Source: Lamellibrachia columna
Lineage: Eukaryota; Annelida; Polychaeta; Sabellida; Siboglinidae
Reading direction: 5' to 3'
NCBI GenBank assembly: GCA_963662155.1
Contig: OY759266.1
Coordinates: forward strand, 181,001-245,000
DNA length: 64,000 nt
The position numbers and the translations under genes are program-made. This document shows positions 26,301 to 39,756 of the stretch, piece after piece (the stretch's first letter is position 1; every line of letters begins with the position of its first letter). The notes below the pieces were generated by a model that saw only the letters and a list, made by a program, of their open reading frames with translations, searched no databases and had not been told where the DNA came from.

Positions 26301-29300
26301 AGGTCAAGGCCGTTGACATGAAATGTCACTTCAAGCACACAACGCTTCAACGCCATCTCAAACCATGATGCAAATTTGTCCGTTGCACCATATAAACTAT
26401 TAATCAGTAAGTTTCCAATACATGTTATAAATATTAAAATTTGCAATTTCAACAATGTATTGACAATCCCCATACACTGACACAATTCTGCTGTTCGTGA
26501 GCGAACGCGCATCACCATCGAACTTCACCGATTTTCGCCCAACGTCAGCAACAGCCTTACTGGCTTGTGTCAACATTAAATAGCATTTTTCTTTCACGAA
26601 TAAAATTCATATTGAGATGTTTAATAAATTCATAATAATGATTACTCTACAGAACTAAAGAGTAAAGAATTGATACTCTGCCATTTGGCACCATCTTTCC
26701 CAGAAATGGCTTATTGAAGCTGACCCATAATACTCAGGGACAGGGGCCCTGACAGGGACAGGGACAGGGATAGGGGCCCTGACAGGGACAGGTCAGGGAC
26801 AGGGGCCCTGACAGGGACAGGTCAGGGACAGGGGCCCTGACAGGGCACACTTTTAATTGCAATTAGGAACAGCATTCCTCTGTTGCACTGGTCTGCCTTC
26901 TGTTGTTAATTTTAGTATGGATAGTGCTAAGTGGTATTACCTCTGACCAGAGAGGCTACTACTAGTACTGGACTGACCCTCTATCTACTCAGATACAATC
27001 ACACCTGCATATACATATTCTGTTTTACAATCTAGCTCCTCCCATACCCCAGTGGAACAGGTCGATAAAAAGACAGATTGTGCCTCATCATTAATTAAGT
27101 TATGTATTTAACTGAAATTATTTGATGTTGTGAGCTCTCATTAATAATAATGTAATTTTTGAAGCATCCAATGTTCAAGGGTGGCAGACCTATTGACCAG
27201 CTAAGGCTGTCTGGGAACACTTTGTTATAGCAGAATGGTTGCAAAACAGTTGTCAGATGCAAGCTGTGTAATTTATATAATATTACTCATGATTTTGTTG
27301 TTATTTCTGAGTGTTGTACTTTTACTTCTACTTTTACTTCAAGTACTTTTGAAAAGTAGTTTTACTTTTTATTCAAGTACTTTTTTTTACAAAGTACTAC
27401 TTTTACTCAAGTAGTTTTTAGGTGAATTACTTCTACTTTTACTCAAGTACAAAATTAAAGTAATTCAGTCAACCCTGCTCATGCTTGTGAGTGTATGACT
27501 TAGGGTTGCTGCTTTAGCTGTCAGCATACTTGCATTAACATATAACGGTGATATGATTGTACTACCCTACCTCTGGGGTGGCAGTAGTACTACCCTACCC
27601 CTGGGGTGGCAGTAGTACTACCCTATCCCTGGGGTGGCAGTAGTACTACCTACCCCTAGGGTGGCAGTAGTACTACCCTACCCCTGGGGTGGCAGTAGTA
27701 CTACCCTACCCCTAGGGTGGCAGTAGTACTACCCTATCCCTGGGGTGGCAGTAGTACTAACCTACCCCTAGGGTGGCAGTAGTACTACCCTACCCCTGGG
27801 GTGGCAGTAGTAGTACCCTATCCCTGGGGTGGCAGTAGTAGTACCCTAACCCTAGGGTGGCAGTAGTAGTACCCTAACCCTGGGGTGGCAGTAGTACTAC
27901 CTACTCCAGGCAGACTGACCTGTTGAAACATAGATTTGGTCAGTTTATCCTCCGCTATGTTGCGTGCTGAATCATTTGTACTCGTCCACCCAGACTACAA
28001 CCACCAGTGGGAGAAACAGAAAACAAACTGATAATTCACAAGAACTGGCGATGGAAATGAGTGGATTAAAAGTGAAAGAAGGAGAATCGTTTGTGTCATA
28101 TGATGTGGTGTAACTGTTCATAAAAACACCCTTTAAAGAAACGTGACTTGATGAGAGAGAGACTGGAGATCTAGAGACTGGAGATCTAGAGACTGGTGGA
28201 GATCAAGAGACTGGAGATCTAGAGACTGGAGATCTGTAAGACACTCAAAAAGAGAACAACCTCAAAGTAGACAACATCATAGAGTTGTTGAAATTCGTGC
28301 TGGATATGTGGAGGAGACATTTACCAGCAGAAGTTTGGTGTATCCATGGGCAGTCCAGTATCCCCCAATGTTGTGAACTTGTACATGGAGGACTTGGAGC
28401 AAAAAATCATTGCCATGTCCCCTGATGACTGCAATCGATTTAACAAGATTTAACAAGATTTGCCATCCAAGCCAAAGGCCCAGATGGCAAGTGGACAAGG
28501 AAGCCATTGGCTTATCGAGAGTCCAACGATGTTCATCTACTTATAACCCACCCTCCTACGATATGTGTCAACCTTGTTTTTAAACATATTCATGCTGCTA
28601 GCAGTTACACAATATGTAGACAATTTGTTCCATTAATTTATTGTCCTCTGTGAGAACGTGTGCTTCCTGATGTCCAATGTACATTGATCCTTTACTAATT
28701 TTACCTCATGTCCTAGTTCTGCTATCCTTCTTGAGTGAGAAAAACATATTTTTATCAATATTTTCATACCCATTCAATATCTTATTAACTTCAATCTGAT
28801 CTCCTCTTAACCTCCTTGTCTCTAGAGTTGTTAAACCACATTCCTTCAGGTGTTCTTCATAACTAAGGTCTCTCAGGTCTGGAATCATTTTAGTTGCTCT
28901 CCTTTGTATGCGTTCAAGCGTATCTATATCCTTCTTACGATATGGTCTCCATGCTTGTATACAGTATTCTAAAATTATAAATGAGGTCTAACTATTGCTT
29001 TATAAAGAGGTATAATTAACTTTTTTCCCTTGTATGTTATGTTTCTTCTAATCAATCCAAGAATTTGATTACCCTTTGAAGCTGCAATACCACACTGCTC
29101 TGAAACTTTCATATCAGCGCTTATTGTAACTCCTAAGTCCTTTTCTTTTACAGTAGTACCCAGAACAGTATCTCCCATTTTATAGTTTACATCCAAGTTC
29201 CCATGTCCTGTATGTAGGCATTTACATTTCCAAAAATTGAATAACATCTGCCATTTCTCAGACCATTTCACTAATCTGTCTAGATCGTTTTGTAAATGTT

Positions 29301-32300
29301 GTTTATCACTATCAGTATTAACCTTTCTAAACAGTTTTGTGTCATCTGCAAATTTCAGTACGTTACTTGTCATTCTGTCATCCAAGTCATTGATATATAT
29401 TAAGAATAATATAGGTCCTAATACTGATCCTTGAGGTACCCCACTCAAAACCGATTTCCAATTTGAAACTTCTCCATCTACTACAACTCGTTGTCTTCTG
29501 TTAGTCAGCCATTGTTCTATCCAGTCAGTTATGCTATCCCCGATACCATGGGCTTTTAATTTAAGTAGTAATCTTTGACGTGGCACTTTGTCAAAACCTT
29601 TCTGAAAATCTAAGTAGATAATATCTACTGGTGATCCCACGTCTATCCACTTAGTGATTTCTTCCAAAAAACATAACGTATTTGTTAAGCATGACCTCGC
29701 TTTAAGGAATCCATGTTGAGATGAATTTAATAATTTATGCTTAACGAGGAAGTCCACCATATGGTCTTTAATTAACCTTTCTAATAATTTACAAATCACT
29801 GACGTTAAACTCACTGGTCTGTAATTTTCTGACTTATTTCTCGAACCCTTTTTAAATAATGGTATGATGTTTGCTTCTTTCCATTCAAACGGAACAACTC
29901 CCTCTTTTAATGACAAGTTGAATACTCTTGCAAGTAGTATACTGATTTGTTCTACTGTTTCCATTAGTAATTTTGGAGGAATCCCATCCACTCCCAGTGA
30001 TTTATTTTCCTTCATTGCCTTTATTTTCTTAGCTACCATTTCTGGAGTTACAACTAATGGTCCTAAATACTCAGATTTAGCCCCCTGAAATTTAGCATCA
30101 GCAACTGGTAATGAACTAATATCTTCTTTGGTAAACACTGAACTGAAGTAACCATTTAGGTCTTCCGCCATTAAAAACCCCTGTGATATTATATTTCCAG
30201 CACTGTCTTCTAGAGGTCCAACCTTGTCTTGTACATTTTGTTTACTCCTGACATATGCATAAAAACTCTTGCTGTCATTTTTTATGTTACATGCTAGTTT
30301 TTGCTCATAGCTTCTTTTAGATTGTCTGATTTCAGTTGTAGCTGCATTAAGTGCCTCTTTGTAATTTGCATAGTCTTCTTCCTTTCCGGTACGTCTATAA
30401 ACCCTCCACATAGTTTGTTTTAACACTATTTTTCTAATAGCCTCTTTTGACAAGTGTTTCTTTCTACACCGTTTTCCTTGTTTTTGGAAGGGAACAAATT
30501 TATCGATGATACTCTCAATTTCATATTTTAGAATATTCCAACATTCAATTGCGGTCTTATTCATCAGCATGTTATTCCAATCTAGCTTTGCTAAGTATTT
30601 TCTCATATCTTTGTAGTTACCTTTGTGGAAGTTTCTCTTGTACGTTTTCTTGTTTTTACTTTCTGATTTTACATTGATGTCAAAATGTATTTGATTATGG
30701 TCACTATTACCCAATGGTTCAAGTATTTTTACATTGTCCACTAATTCTTTTTGTGATGACAAAACTATATCTAATACATTTTCTCCCCTGGTTGGTTCTA
30801 GCACGTGCTGAATAAGAAAGCTATCCTGGATTAAAAATAGAAATTGTTGGTCCTCACTCCCTGTGCTCTCTAGAGAATTCCATTGTATGTGTCCATGGTT
30901 AAAATCTCCCATTATGATACATTCCCCTTTACTAACTTCCTTTATAGCGGTTTTTATTTTTGTGTTGTCCTCTTCGTTTATGTTTGGACTTTGGTAAACT
31001 AATCCAATAGTTAATTTTGAATTTCCTGAAACAATTTTGCACCAAACAGCTTCATCGCAATCTGCTTCCCTTTCTAGTTTTATTTCATAAGCCTGAATAG
31101 ATTCTTTAACATATAAAATAACTCCCCCGCCCCTTCTTCCTATTCGATCTTTCCTAAACATTACGTATCCTGTCAGTCCTAATTCAGCATCTGTTATGTC
31201 TATGTTGGCCCATGATTCAGTTATACCAATTATGTGAGGGTCAATATCTTCTACCATAATGTTTAATTCGTTTTTCTTATTTACTATGCTCCTTGCATTT
31301 AAACATATGCATCTATAACCTGTTTCAGAGATGTTTTTCGGACGATTTGGTATTGGTTTGTCTGTGGTATCTTGTTCTGCTTGAGACACATCTAGGTACC
31401 CACCCTGCACTTCTACTAGTTTAAACAATGTTTACTACCAAAAATATTTGTCATTGTACCCATGCCACTATCTACTGCTGCTGAAAGTTCGTCCACGAAT
31501 ACTGCTGCCCCCTTTCCACTTAGATGAAGCCCATCCTTCATGTACATATCAGCCCTCCCAACAAAACTTCCCCATAAATCCACAAATCCAACTTCTTCTT
31601 CCCTACATAGTTTCTGGACTAACATGTTAATTGCCATCCCCCGACAATTTCGATATTTGTGACCCCTCCTGCCCATTACTGGTAAAATCCCTAGCAGTAT
31701 TACCTGCTCAACCCGCGTCTGTTTTAGTGTTCTGACCAACTGCCTGTACTAAAACAGATCCACCCTTACCCGAACCTACGATGTTTTCTACCCTCTCAGT
31801 TATCACCTCTATTTTGGCTCCAGGCAAGCAGACCACCACATCATCTCCCTTGTTTAAGACTCTGTCGGTCTTCCTAACTATCGAATCCCCCACAAACACC
31901 CTCACTCTCTTCCTCACCCCCTCTATCACTGCTGCAGAATAGCTCTTCCGTTCGATCCCCTCCATCACATTCTGTCCTGACCCCTTCCTTCCTGTCTCCT
32001 TCGCTCCTGTCTCCCCCACTTCCCTCTCCTTCGCTCTTGTCTCCCCCACTCCCCTCTCCTTCACTCCGGTTGTTTTACCGCCCTTCTCCCCCACTCCCTT
32101 CTCCTTCCCTCCTGTCTCCCCCACTCCCCTCTCCTTCACTCCGGTTGTCTTCCCCCCCTTTCCTTCCCGTCTCCTTACGTCCTGTCTCCCTACGACCTGT
32201 CACCTTCCCTACTCTCAGCTTCCTCCCAGGCTGAGGTGAGCTCTCCCTAGCATCTCTCGTGTCTTTCCCCACTTTATCATCTACTGTTCCCCCACCGGAA

Positions 32301-35300
32301 CTACTGGCACAACCCCCCTGTTCCCTTCCCACCATTGCCACAACGGGCAGCCTCAGCTCTTCCAACTCCACCTCTAGTTCCTTCATCTTCGTACATCCCC
32401 TACACTCAAAACTAAAACTATCTGCCTGGACCTCAGCCCAGGACTTCTCGCACCCAGACTTGATGAAGTCCACCCAGTTATTGCAACTGCCACAAATTAA
32501 GTGCCTTGTGGCCTTTAACTGCCGTTTGCACGGCGCCATCATACAATTTAGTTTTAATTAGTTTGCTACGTTAGCCTTGAATAAGGCTGTTTTTGTGTTC
32601 AGAAGAACACTTTAGGCTAATGTACTTGCTAACTATGTCTTCTAATAAGCTCGTATGAGCAACAAAAAAAAAGCCTGCCACCTAGCGAATACGGAGAACA
32701 CTGTGTAACAAAACAACGAAATCAGTGTGTACTAATTTACGCTAAAATCCTGCTGTTAATTCCTTTTTACCGAAAACATTTACTACCACTATGTCAGATA
32801 TTACCTTATGTATGTAATTTAAGTAAATATATCACTTTATCTTATATATATATTAACCAATGTAAACGATAGTTCGATGCACCAGTTGAATTCACGACCT
32901 GTAAACAAACACCCTTTTATCACTCGTTGAGTTTGAATCCGAGAAAAAATACTACATCTGTTAACAAAAACAGTTTCTTAATTTATCGAAGGAACTAAGA
33001 ACTAAGAGGGAGTAAAAGTGGTAGATATGGAGTCACACAGAAGACACATGAAAGAAGCTATATGGATATGTAAGACAGGCAGTGATTAACCAAGATAAGG
33101 GGAACTACAAACTTCCACAGGTATACAATGACGTCATTCTACGAAGACGTCATTAGTACTGACAAAGCCATCTTGAGAATATGGCGAAAACTTCTACTGA
33201 GGTAAAAACCTTTTGGGTACGTTAAAAGAAATGTTTTGTGTAAACACCCACGCGAGACCCCTGCTTGTGTCAGTGGACCCCAAGACCACTGCTTGTGTTG
33301 ATGAGACCCAGAGACCACTGCTGGTGTCAGTGGACCCCATGACCACTGCTTGTGTCTGTGAGACCCAGAGACCATTGCTTGTGTCGGTGATACCCAGAGA
33401 CCACTGCTTGTGTCAGTGATACCCGAGACCACTGCCTGTGTCAGTGAGACCACTGGTTGTGTCAGTGAGACCACAAGACAACTGCTTGTATCAGTGGACC
33501 CTGAGACCACTGGTTGTGTCACCCCAAGACCACTGGTTGTGTTGGTGAGACCCAGACACCATTGCTTGTGTCAGTGAGACCCCAAGACCACTGCTTGTGT
33601 CTGTGGACCCCAAGACCACTGCTTGTGTCGGTGAGACCCAGACACCATTGCTTGTGTTGGTGAGTGAGACCCCAAGACTACTGCTTGTGTCAGTGAGACC
33701 ACTGCTTGTGTCAGTGGACTCCAAGACCACTTCTAGTGTCAGTGGACCCTAAGACCATTGCTTGTGTCGGTGGCCCACAAGACCAATGCTTGTGTCGGTG
33801 ATACCCCGAGACCACTGCTTGTGTCGGTGAGACCCCGAGACCACTACTTGTGTCAGTGGACCCCAGGACCTCTGCTTGTGTCGGTGAGACCTGAAGACCA
33901 CTGCTTGTGTCAGTAAGACCCCGAGGCCACTGCTTGTGTTGGTGAGACAACTGCTTGTGTTGGTGGATCCCGAGACAACTGCTTGTGTCAGTGAGGCCCC
34001 AAGGCCACTGCTTGTGTCAGTGAGACCCCAAGGCCACTGCTTGTGTCAGTGAAGCCCCAAGGCCATTGCTTGTGTCAGTGAGGCCCCAAGGCCATTGCTT
34101 GTGTCAGTGAGACCCCAAGGCCACTGCTTGTGTCGGTGAGACCACTGCTTGGGTCAGTGAGACCCCGAAACCACTGTTTGTGTTGGTGAGACTCCAAGGC
34201 CACTGCTTGTATCAGTGAGACCCTAAGGCCTCTGCTTGTGTCAGTGAGACCCCGATACCACTGCTTGTGTCGGTGAGACCTCGAGACCACTGCTTGTGTC
34301 AGTGAGACCTCGAGACCACTGCTTGTGTCGGTGAGACCTCGAGACCACTGCTTGTGTCAGTGAGACCTCAAGACCACTGCTTGTGTTGGTGAGAACCCAA
34401 GGCCACTGCTTGTGTCAGTGAGACTCCAAGGCCACTGCTTGTATCAGTGAGACCCCAAGGCCTTTGCTTCTGTCAGTCAGACCCCGAGACCACTGCTTGT
34501 GTCGGTGAAACCCGAGACCACTGCTTGTGTTGGTGAGAGTCCAAAATTGTTTCATCCATGTGTAACCCGCCCTCCTGAGATATGTGTCAGCCTTGTTTAA
34601 ACATAGTCACACTGCTAGCAGTTACACAATCTGTAGATAATTTGTTCCATTCATTTATTGTCCTCTGAGAGAACGAGTACTTCCTGATATCCAATCTACA
34701 CTGATCCTTTACTAATGTTACCTCATGTCCTCTATATTCTATCTTTCTTGAGTGAGAAAAAATATTTCTATCAATATTTTCATACCCATTCAGCATCTTA
34801 AAAACTTCAATTTGATCTCTTCTTAACCTACTTGTCTCTAGGGTTGTTAAACAACATTCTTTTAGGCATTCTTCATGACTATAAGGTCTCTCAGTTCTGG
34901 AATCATTTTAGTTGCTCTGCTCTGTATTCATTCAAGCGTATCTATATCCTTCTTACGATATTCTAAATGATGCCTAATTATTGCTTGCTACAGAGGTATA
35001 ATCAGCCTTTCCTCCTTTTATGTTATAATTTTCCTAATCAACCCAAACATTTGATTACCCTTTGAAGCTGCAATACCACACTGCTCTGAAACTTTCATAT
35101 CAGCACTGTTGTTACCCCTATGTCCTTTTCTTTTTAGGTAGTACTTAGAACAGTATATCCCATTTTATAGTTTACATCCAAGTTCCCGTGTCCTGTGTGT
35201 AGGCATTTACATTTCCCAAAATTAAACACAATCTCCCATTTTTCAGACCATTTAACTAATTTGCCTAGATCTTTTTGTAAATGTTGTATATCACCTGACC

Positions 35301-38300
35301 ATCATTGTTAACTTTCTAAAAAAACATTTGTGTCATCTGCAAATTTCAGGACGTTGCTTGTTAAATTATCATCCAAGTCCTAAGAATAGTAAAGGTCCTA
35401 ATACTAATCCTTGTGGTACCCCACTCGATACTGATTTCCAGTTTGAAACCTCTCCATCTACTACAACACACTGTCTGCTGTCAGTCAGCCATTGTTCTAT
35501 CCAGTCTATTATGTCATCCCCGATACCATGGGCTTTTAATTTAAGTAGTAATCTTTGATGTGGCACATTGTCGAAAACTTTCTGAAAATCGAAATAGATA
35601 ATATCTACTGGCGATCCCTCATCTATCCACTTAGTGATTTCTTCCAAAAAACAACATGTTTGTGAAGCGTGACCTTTGAACTATGTGAACAAAACAATAA
35701 GAATGTGTATGTAATTTATGTAAATTTATCACTTTATTTCATATATATTCAACAATGCAAATGATAGTTTGATACACCAAAATAAATACGTCGATCTGTA
35801 CCAAGACAAAGTTTCTGGAAGTAAGTTACTCTAAAATATTGCCTCTGATTTACTTTTAGTAAAAACTGTTTCTTAATATATATCAACAGTTAGTTTATTT
35901 TCTATCTACTCAAGTGAAATGCTGTTTCTAAGGATTTTTTTGCCTGCGAATAAACTAAGGACTTAATTCACGAACTGTAAACAAACACCTTTATCACTCA
36001 CTGAATTTGAGTTCGGGAATAGGTACCTCAAAAATACTGCTTCTGACTAAATGTTAGCAAAAACGGTTTCTTAATATAATATGCCTATGACAAATTTTTA
36101 TAATATGTATAATATATGTGTAATAGTAATACATATTCTAATCAATATTCCACTCTTTCTGACAATTCGCTATGCTACCTTAATTCTTGAACTGTAAAGC
36201 CCGGGATGCACTGACACTTTTTCACCCGACCTGACTCAACCAGTTTGTTGAGGTGGGTCGGTGTCAGCAGGCTAGTGTATCCACTGATGAGGTGAGTTGG
36301 TCAGTCGGAGGTAATAAAAAGTTTTCAAGTGATGTCGAAAAACTAGCCACAGTTAACAGGCTCAGTCTGGTTGTGTTGGCTTGGAGTTGCCTGTGCATCC
36401 AACCCAGTCTGATTGGGTCAGATTGGAGTTGCCTGTGCATCCAACCCAGTCTGATTGCATCAGATTCGAGTTGCCTGTGCATCCAACCTAGTCTGGTTGG
36501 GTCAGATTGGAGTTGCCTGTGCATCCAACCCAGTCTGATTGCATCAGATTCGAGTTGCCTGTGCATCCAACCTAGTCTGGTTGGGTCAGATTGGAGTTGC
36601 CTGTGCATCCAACCCAGTCTGATTGCATCAGATTCGAGTTGCCTGTGCATCCAACCTAGTCTGGTTGGGTCAGATTGGAGTTGCCTGTGCATCCAACCCA
36701 GTCTGATTGCATCAGATTCGAGTTGCCTGTGCATCCAACCTAGTCTGGTTGGGTCAGATTGGAGTTGCCTGTGCATCCAACCCAGTCTGATTGCATCAGA
36801 TTCGAGTTGCCAGTGCATCCAACCTAGTCTGGTTGGGTCAGATTGGAGTTGCCTGTGCATCCAACCCAGTCTGATTGCATCAGATTCGAGTTGCCTGTGC
36901 ATCCAACCTAGTCTGGTTGGGTCAGATTGGAGTTGCCTGTGCATCCAACCCAGTCTGATTGCATCAGATTCGAGTTGCCAGTGCATCCAACCTAGTCTGG
37001 TTGGGTCAGATTGGAGTTGCCTGTGCATCCAACCCAGTCTGATTGCATCAGATTCGAGTTGCCTGTGCATCCAACCTAGTCTGGTTGGGTCAGATTGGAG
37101 TTGCCTGTGCATCCAACCCAGTCTGATTGCATCAGATTCGAGTTGCCAGTGCATCCAACCTAGTCTGGTTGGGTCAGATTGGAGTTGCCTGTGCATCCAA
37201 CCCAGTCTGATTGCATCAGATTCGAGTTGCCAGTGCATCCAACCTAGTCTGGTTGGGTCAGATTGGAGTTGCCTGTGCATCCAACCCAGTCTGATTGCAT
37301 CAGATTCGAGTTGCCTGTGCATCCAACCTAGTCTGGTTGGGTCAGATTGGAGTTGCCTGTGCATCCAACCCAGTCTGATTGCATCAGATTCGAGTTGCCA
37401 GTGCATCCAACCTAGTCTGGTTGGGTCAGATTGGAGTTGCCTGTGCATCCAACCCAGTCTGATTGCATCAGATTCGAGTTGCCTGTGCATCCAACCTAGT
37501 CTGGTTGGGTCAGATTGGAGTTGCCTGTGCATCCAACCCAGTCTGATTGCATCAGATTCGAGTTGCCAGTGCATCCAACCTAGTCTGGTTGGGTCAGATT
37601 GGAGTTGCCTGTGCATCCAACCCAGTCTGATTGCATCAGATTCGAGTTGCCTGTGCATCCAACCTAGTCTGGTTGGGTCAGATTGGAGTTGCCTGTGCAT
37701 CCAACCCAGTCTGATTGCATCAGATTGGAGTTGCCTGTGCATCCAACCTAGTCTGGTTGGGTCAGATTGGAGTTGCCTGTGCATCCAACCCAGTCTGATT
37801 GCATCAGATTCGAGTTGCCTGTGCATCCAACCTAGTCTGGTTGGGTCAGATTGGAGTTGCCTTTGCATCCAACCCAGTCTGATTGCATCAGATTCGAGTT
37901 GCCTGTGCATCCAACCTAGTCTGGTTGGGTCAGATTGGAGTTGCCTGTGCATCCAACCTAGTCTGATTGCATCAGATTCGAGTTGCCTGTGCATCCAACC
38001 TAGTCTGATTGCATCAGATTCGAGTTGCCTGTGCATCCAACCTAGTCTGGTTGGGTCAGATTGGAGTTGCCTGTGCATCCAACCCAGTCTGGTTGCGTCA
38101 GATTGGAGTTGCCTGTGCATCCAACCTAGTCTGCTTGCATCAGATTGGAGTTGCCTGTGCATCCAACCCAGTCTGGTTGCGTCAGATTGGAGTTGCCTGT
38201 GTATTCAACCTAGTCTGGTTGCATCAGATTGGAGTTGTGTGTGTATTCAGCTCAGTCTGGTTGCGTCGGATTGGAGTTGCCAGTGTATCGAGCTCAATCT

Positions 38301-39658
38301 GATTGTGTCGGATTGGAGTTGCCTGTGTATTCAACCTAGTCTGGTTGCATCAGATTGGAGTTGCCTGTGAATCCAACCCAGTCTGGTTGTGTCGGATTGG
38401 AGTTGCCAGTGTATCGAGCTCAATCTGATTGTGTCGGATTGGAGTTGCCAGTGTATCGAGCTCAGTCTGGTGTCAGATTGGACTTGCCTGTGTATCGAGC
38501 TCAGTCTGGTTCCGTCAGATTGGAGTTGCCAGTGTATCGAGCTCAGTCTGGTTGTGTCATATTGGAGTTGCCTGTGTATCCAGCTCAGTCTGGTTGTGTC
38601 AGATTGGAGTTGCCTGTGCATCCAACCCAGTCTGGTTGGGTCAGATTGGAGTTGCCTGTGTATCCAGCTCAGTCTGGTTGTGTCAGATTGGACTTGCCTG
38701 TGCATCCAACCCAGTCTAGTTGCGTCAGATTGGAGTTGCCTGTGTATCCAGCTCAGTCTGGTTGTGTCAGATTGGAGTTGCCTGTGCATCCAACCCAGTC
38801 TGGTTGTGTCAGATTGGACTTGCCTGTGTATCCAGCTCAGTCTGGTTGTGTCAGATTGGAGTTGCCTGTGCATCCAACCCAGTCTGGTTGTGTCAGATTG
38901 GAGTTGCCTGTGTATCCAGCTCAGTCTGGTTGTGTCAGATTGGAGTTGCCTGTGCATCCAGCCCAGGCAAGCAATCGGTGGTAGTTGTTCCCAATCGGTG
39001 AAGTGGCAGCCAATCAGGGGCACATGAGATCATGTGACTGTCCATACATACCGGTAAAAATGGTGGAGGCAAGAACGTGGACGTCAGCAATAGAAGATGC
39101 ATTTGTGTCTTTATGGGAAGAGAGGTCCTGTTTACATCACACGTGTTCCAACAGAAATTCGTACATCAAAACATCGATGCGAAGCAGGGCGCGAACCAAA
39201 TCATGGTCAGTTAGCCGAAATTCCATCACCAGGTTACCGTAGGCACCCTGCTCTTGCTGGAGAATAACTGTCGCCACAGCTGCTGCTCGTCTCACCTCGT
39301 TTCAGAGCCCGCCATTTTGGTGCGGTTTTCATAGATTTCCCACTAGGGGCCTGCATGGTGCGAATATTTGTCGATAGGGTCAGGGCAGTAGCACTTGACC
39401 AAGTGACACTCAGTCGGTGTATCCACTCCAGTCAGGGTGAGTCGGACACCGGACCGACCGACCAGTCTGGGTCAGTTGAGTTGAGTCGGGTCTGGTCAGG
39501 TTGGGGGAAAAGTGCCAGTGTATCCTGGGCTTAAACAAACCCTATTTTCACCTGCTGACTTCCCTGCCGGAGTTCGTGACTAACTTATGCTAAAATACTC
39601 CCTCTGACTACATGTTAACACAAATTGTTTCTCAATATATGTCTATAATAAGTTTATG

Positions 39659-39756
<98 letters not shown>

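Larger units (their letters stand above)
28438..33004 (-). mobile_element. Nearly full-length CR1 LINE (copy 3)
   Basis: Read on the minus strand: 5' UTR (33,004-32,543), ORF1 in three frames (32,542-31,416), ORF2 (31,428-28,975 plus a shifted tail to 28,520), 3' UTR and a tail of repeated ttgttaaatc (28,438-28,462). It lies head-to-tail inside Penelope-like sequence: the RT part ends at 28,437 and the C-terminal part resumes at 33,005. An 8-bp insertion (taatttta, about 28,975-28,982) truncates ORF2. It is the best-preserved transposon of the window. Confidence 0.85.
36198..39531. mobile_element. Harbinger-like non-autonomous DNA transposon with internal minisatellite
   Basis: Terminal inverted repeats start AGCCCGGGATGCACTGACAC on the left; the right end in reverse complement starts AGCCCAGGATACACTGGCAC. 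TAA lies outside both ends (36,195-36,197 and 39,532-39,534), a 3-bp target duplication as expected for PIF/Harbinger. The empty site is supported by the uninterrupted text gaactgtaaacaaacac at 35,973. Total 3,334 bp, of which about 2.6 kb is minisatellite. A MADF-like ORF fragment lies near the right end. No transposase was found. Confidence 0.8.

Noticed and set aside
36253..38370. 705-codon plus-strand ORF and 632-codon minus-strand ORF
   Set aside because: Both are produced by a 42-bp unit that is a multiple of 3 and lacks stops. They overlap on opposite strands inside a transposon and have no non-repeat domain.
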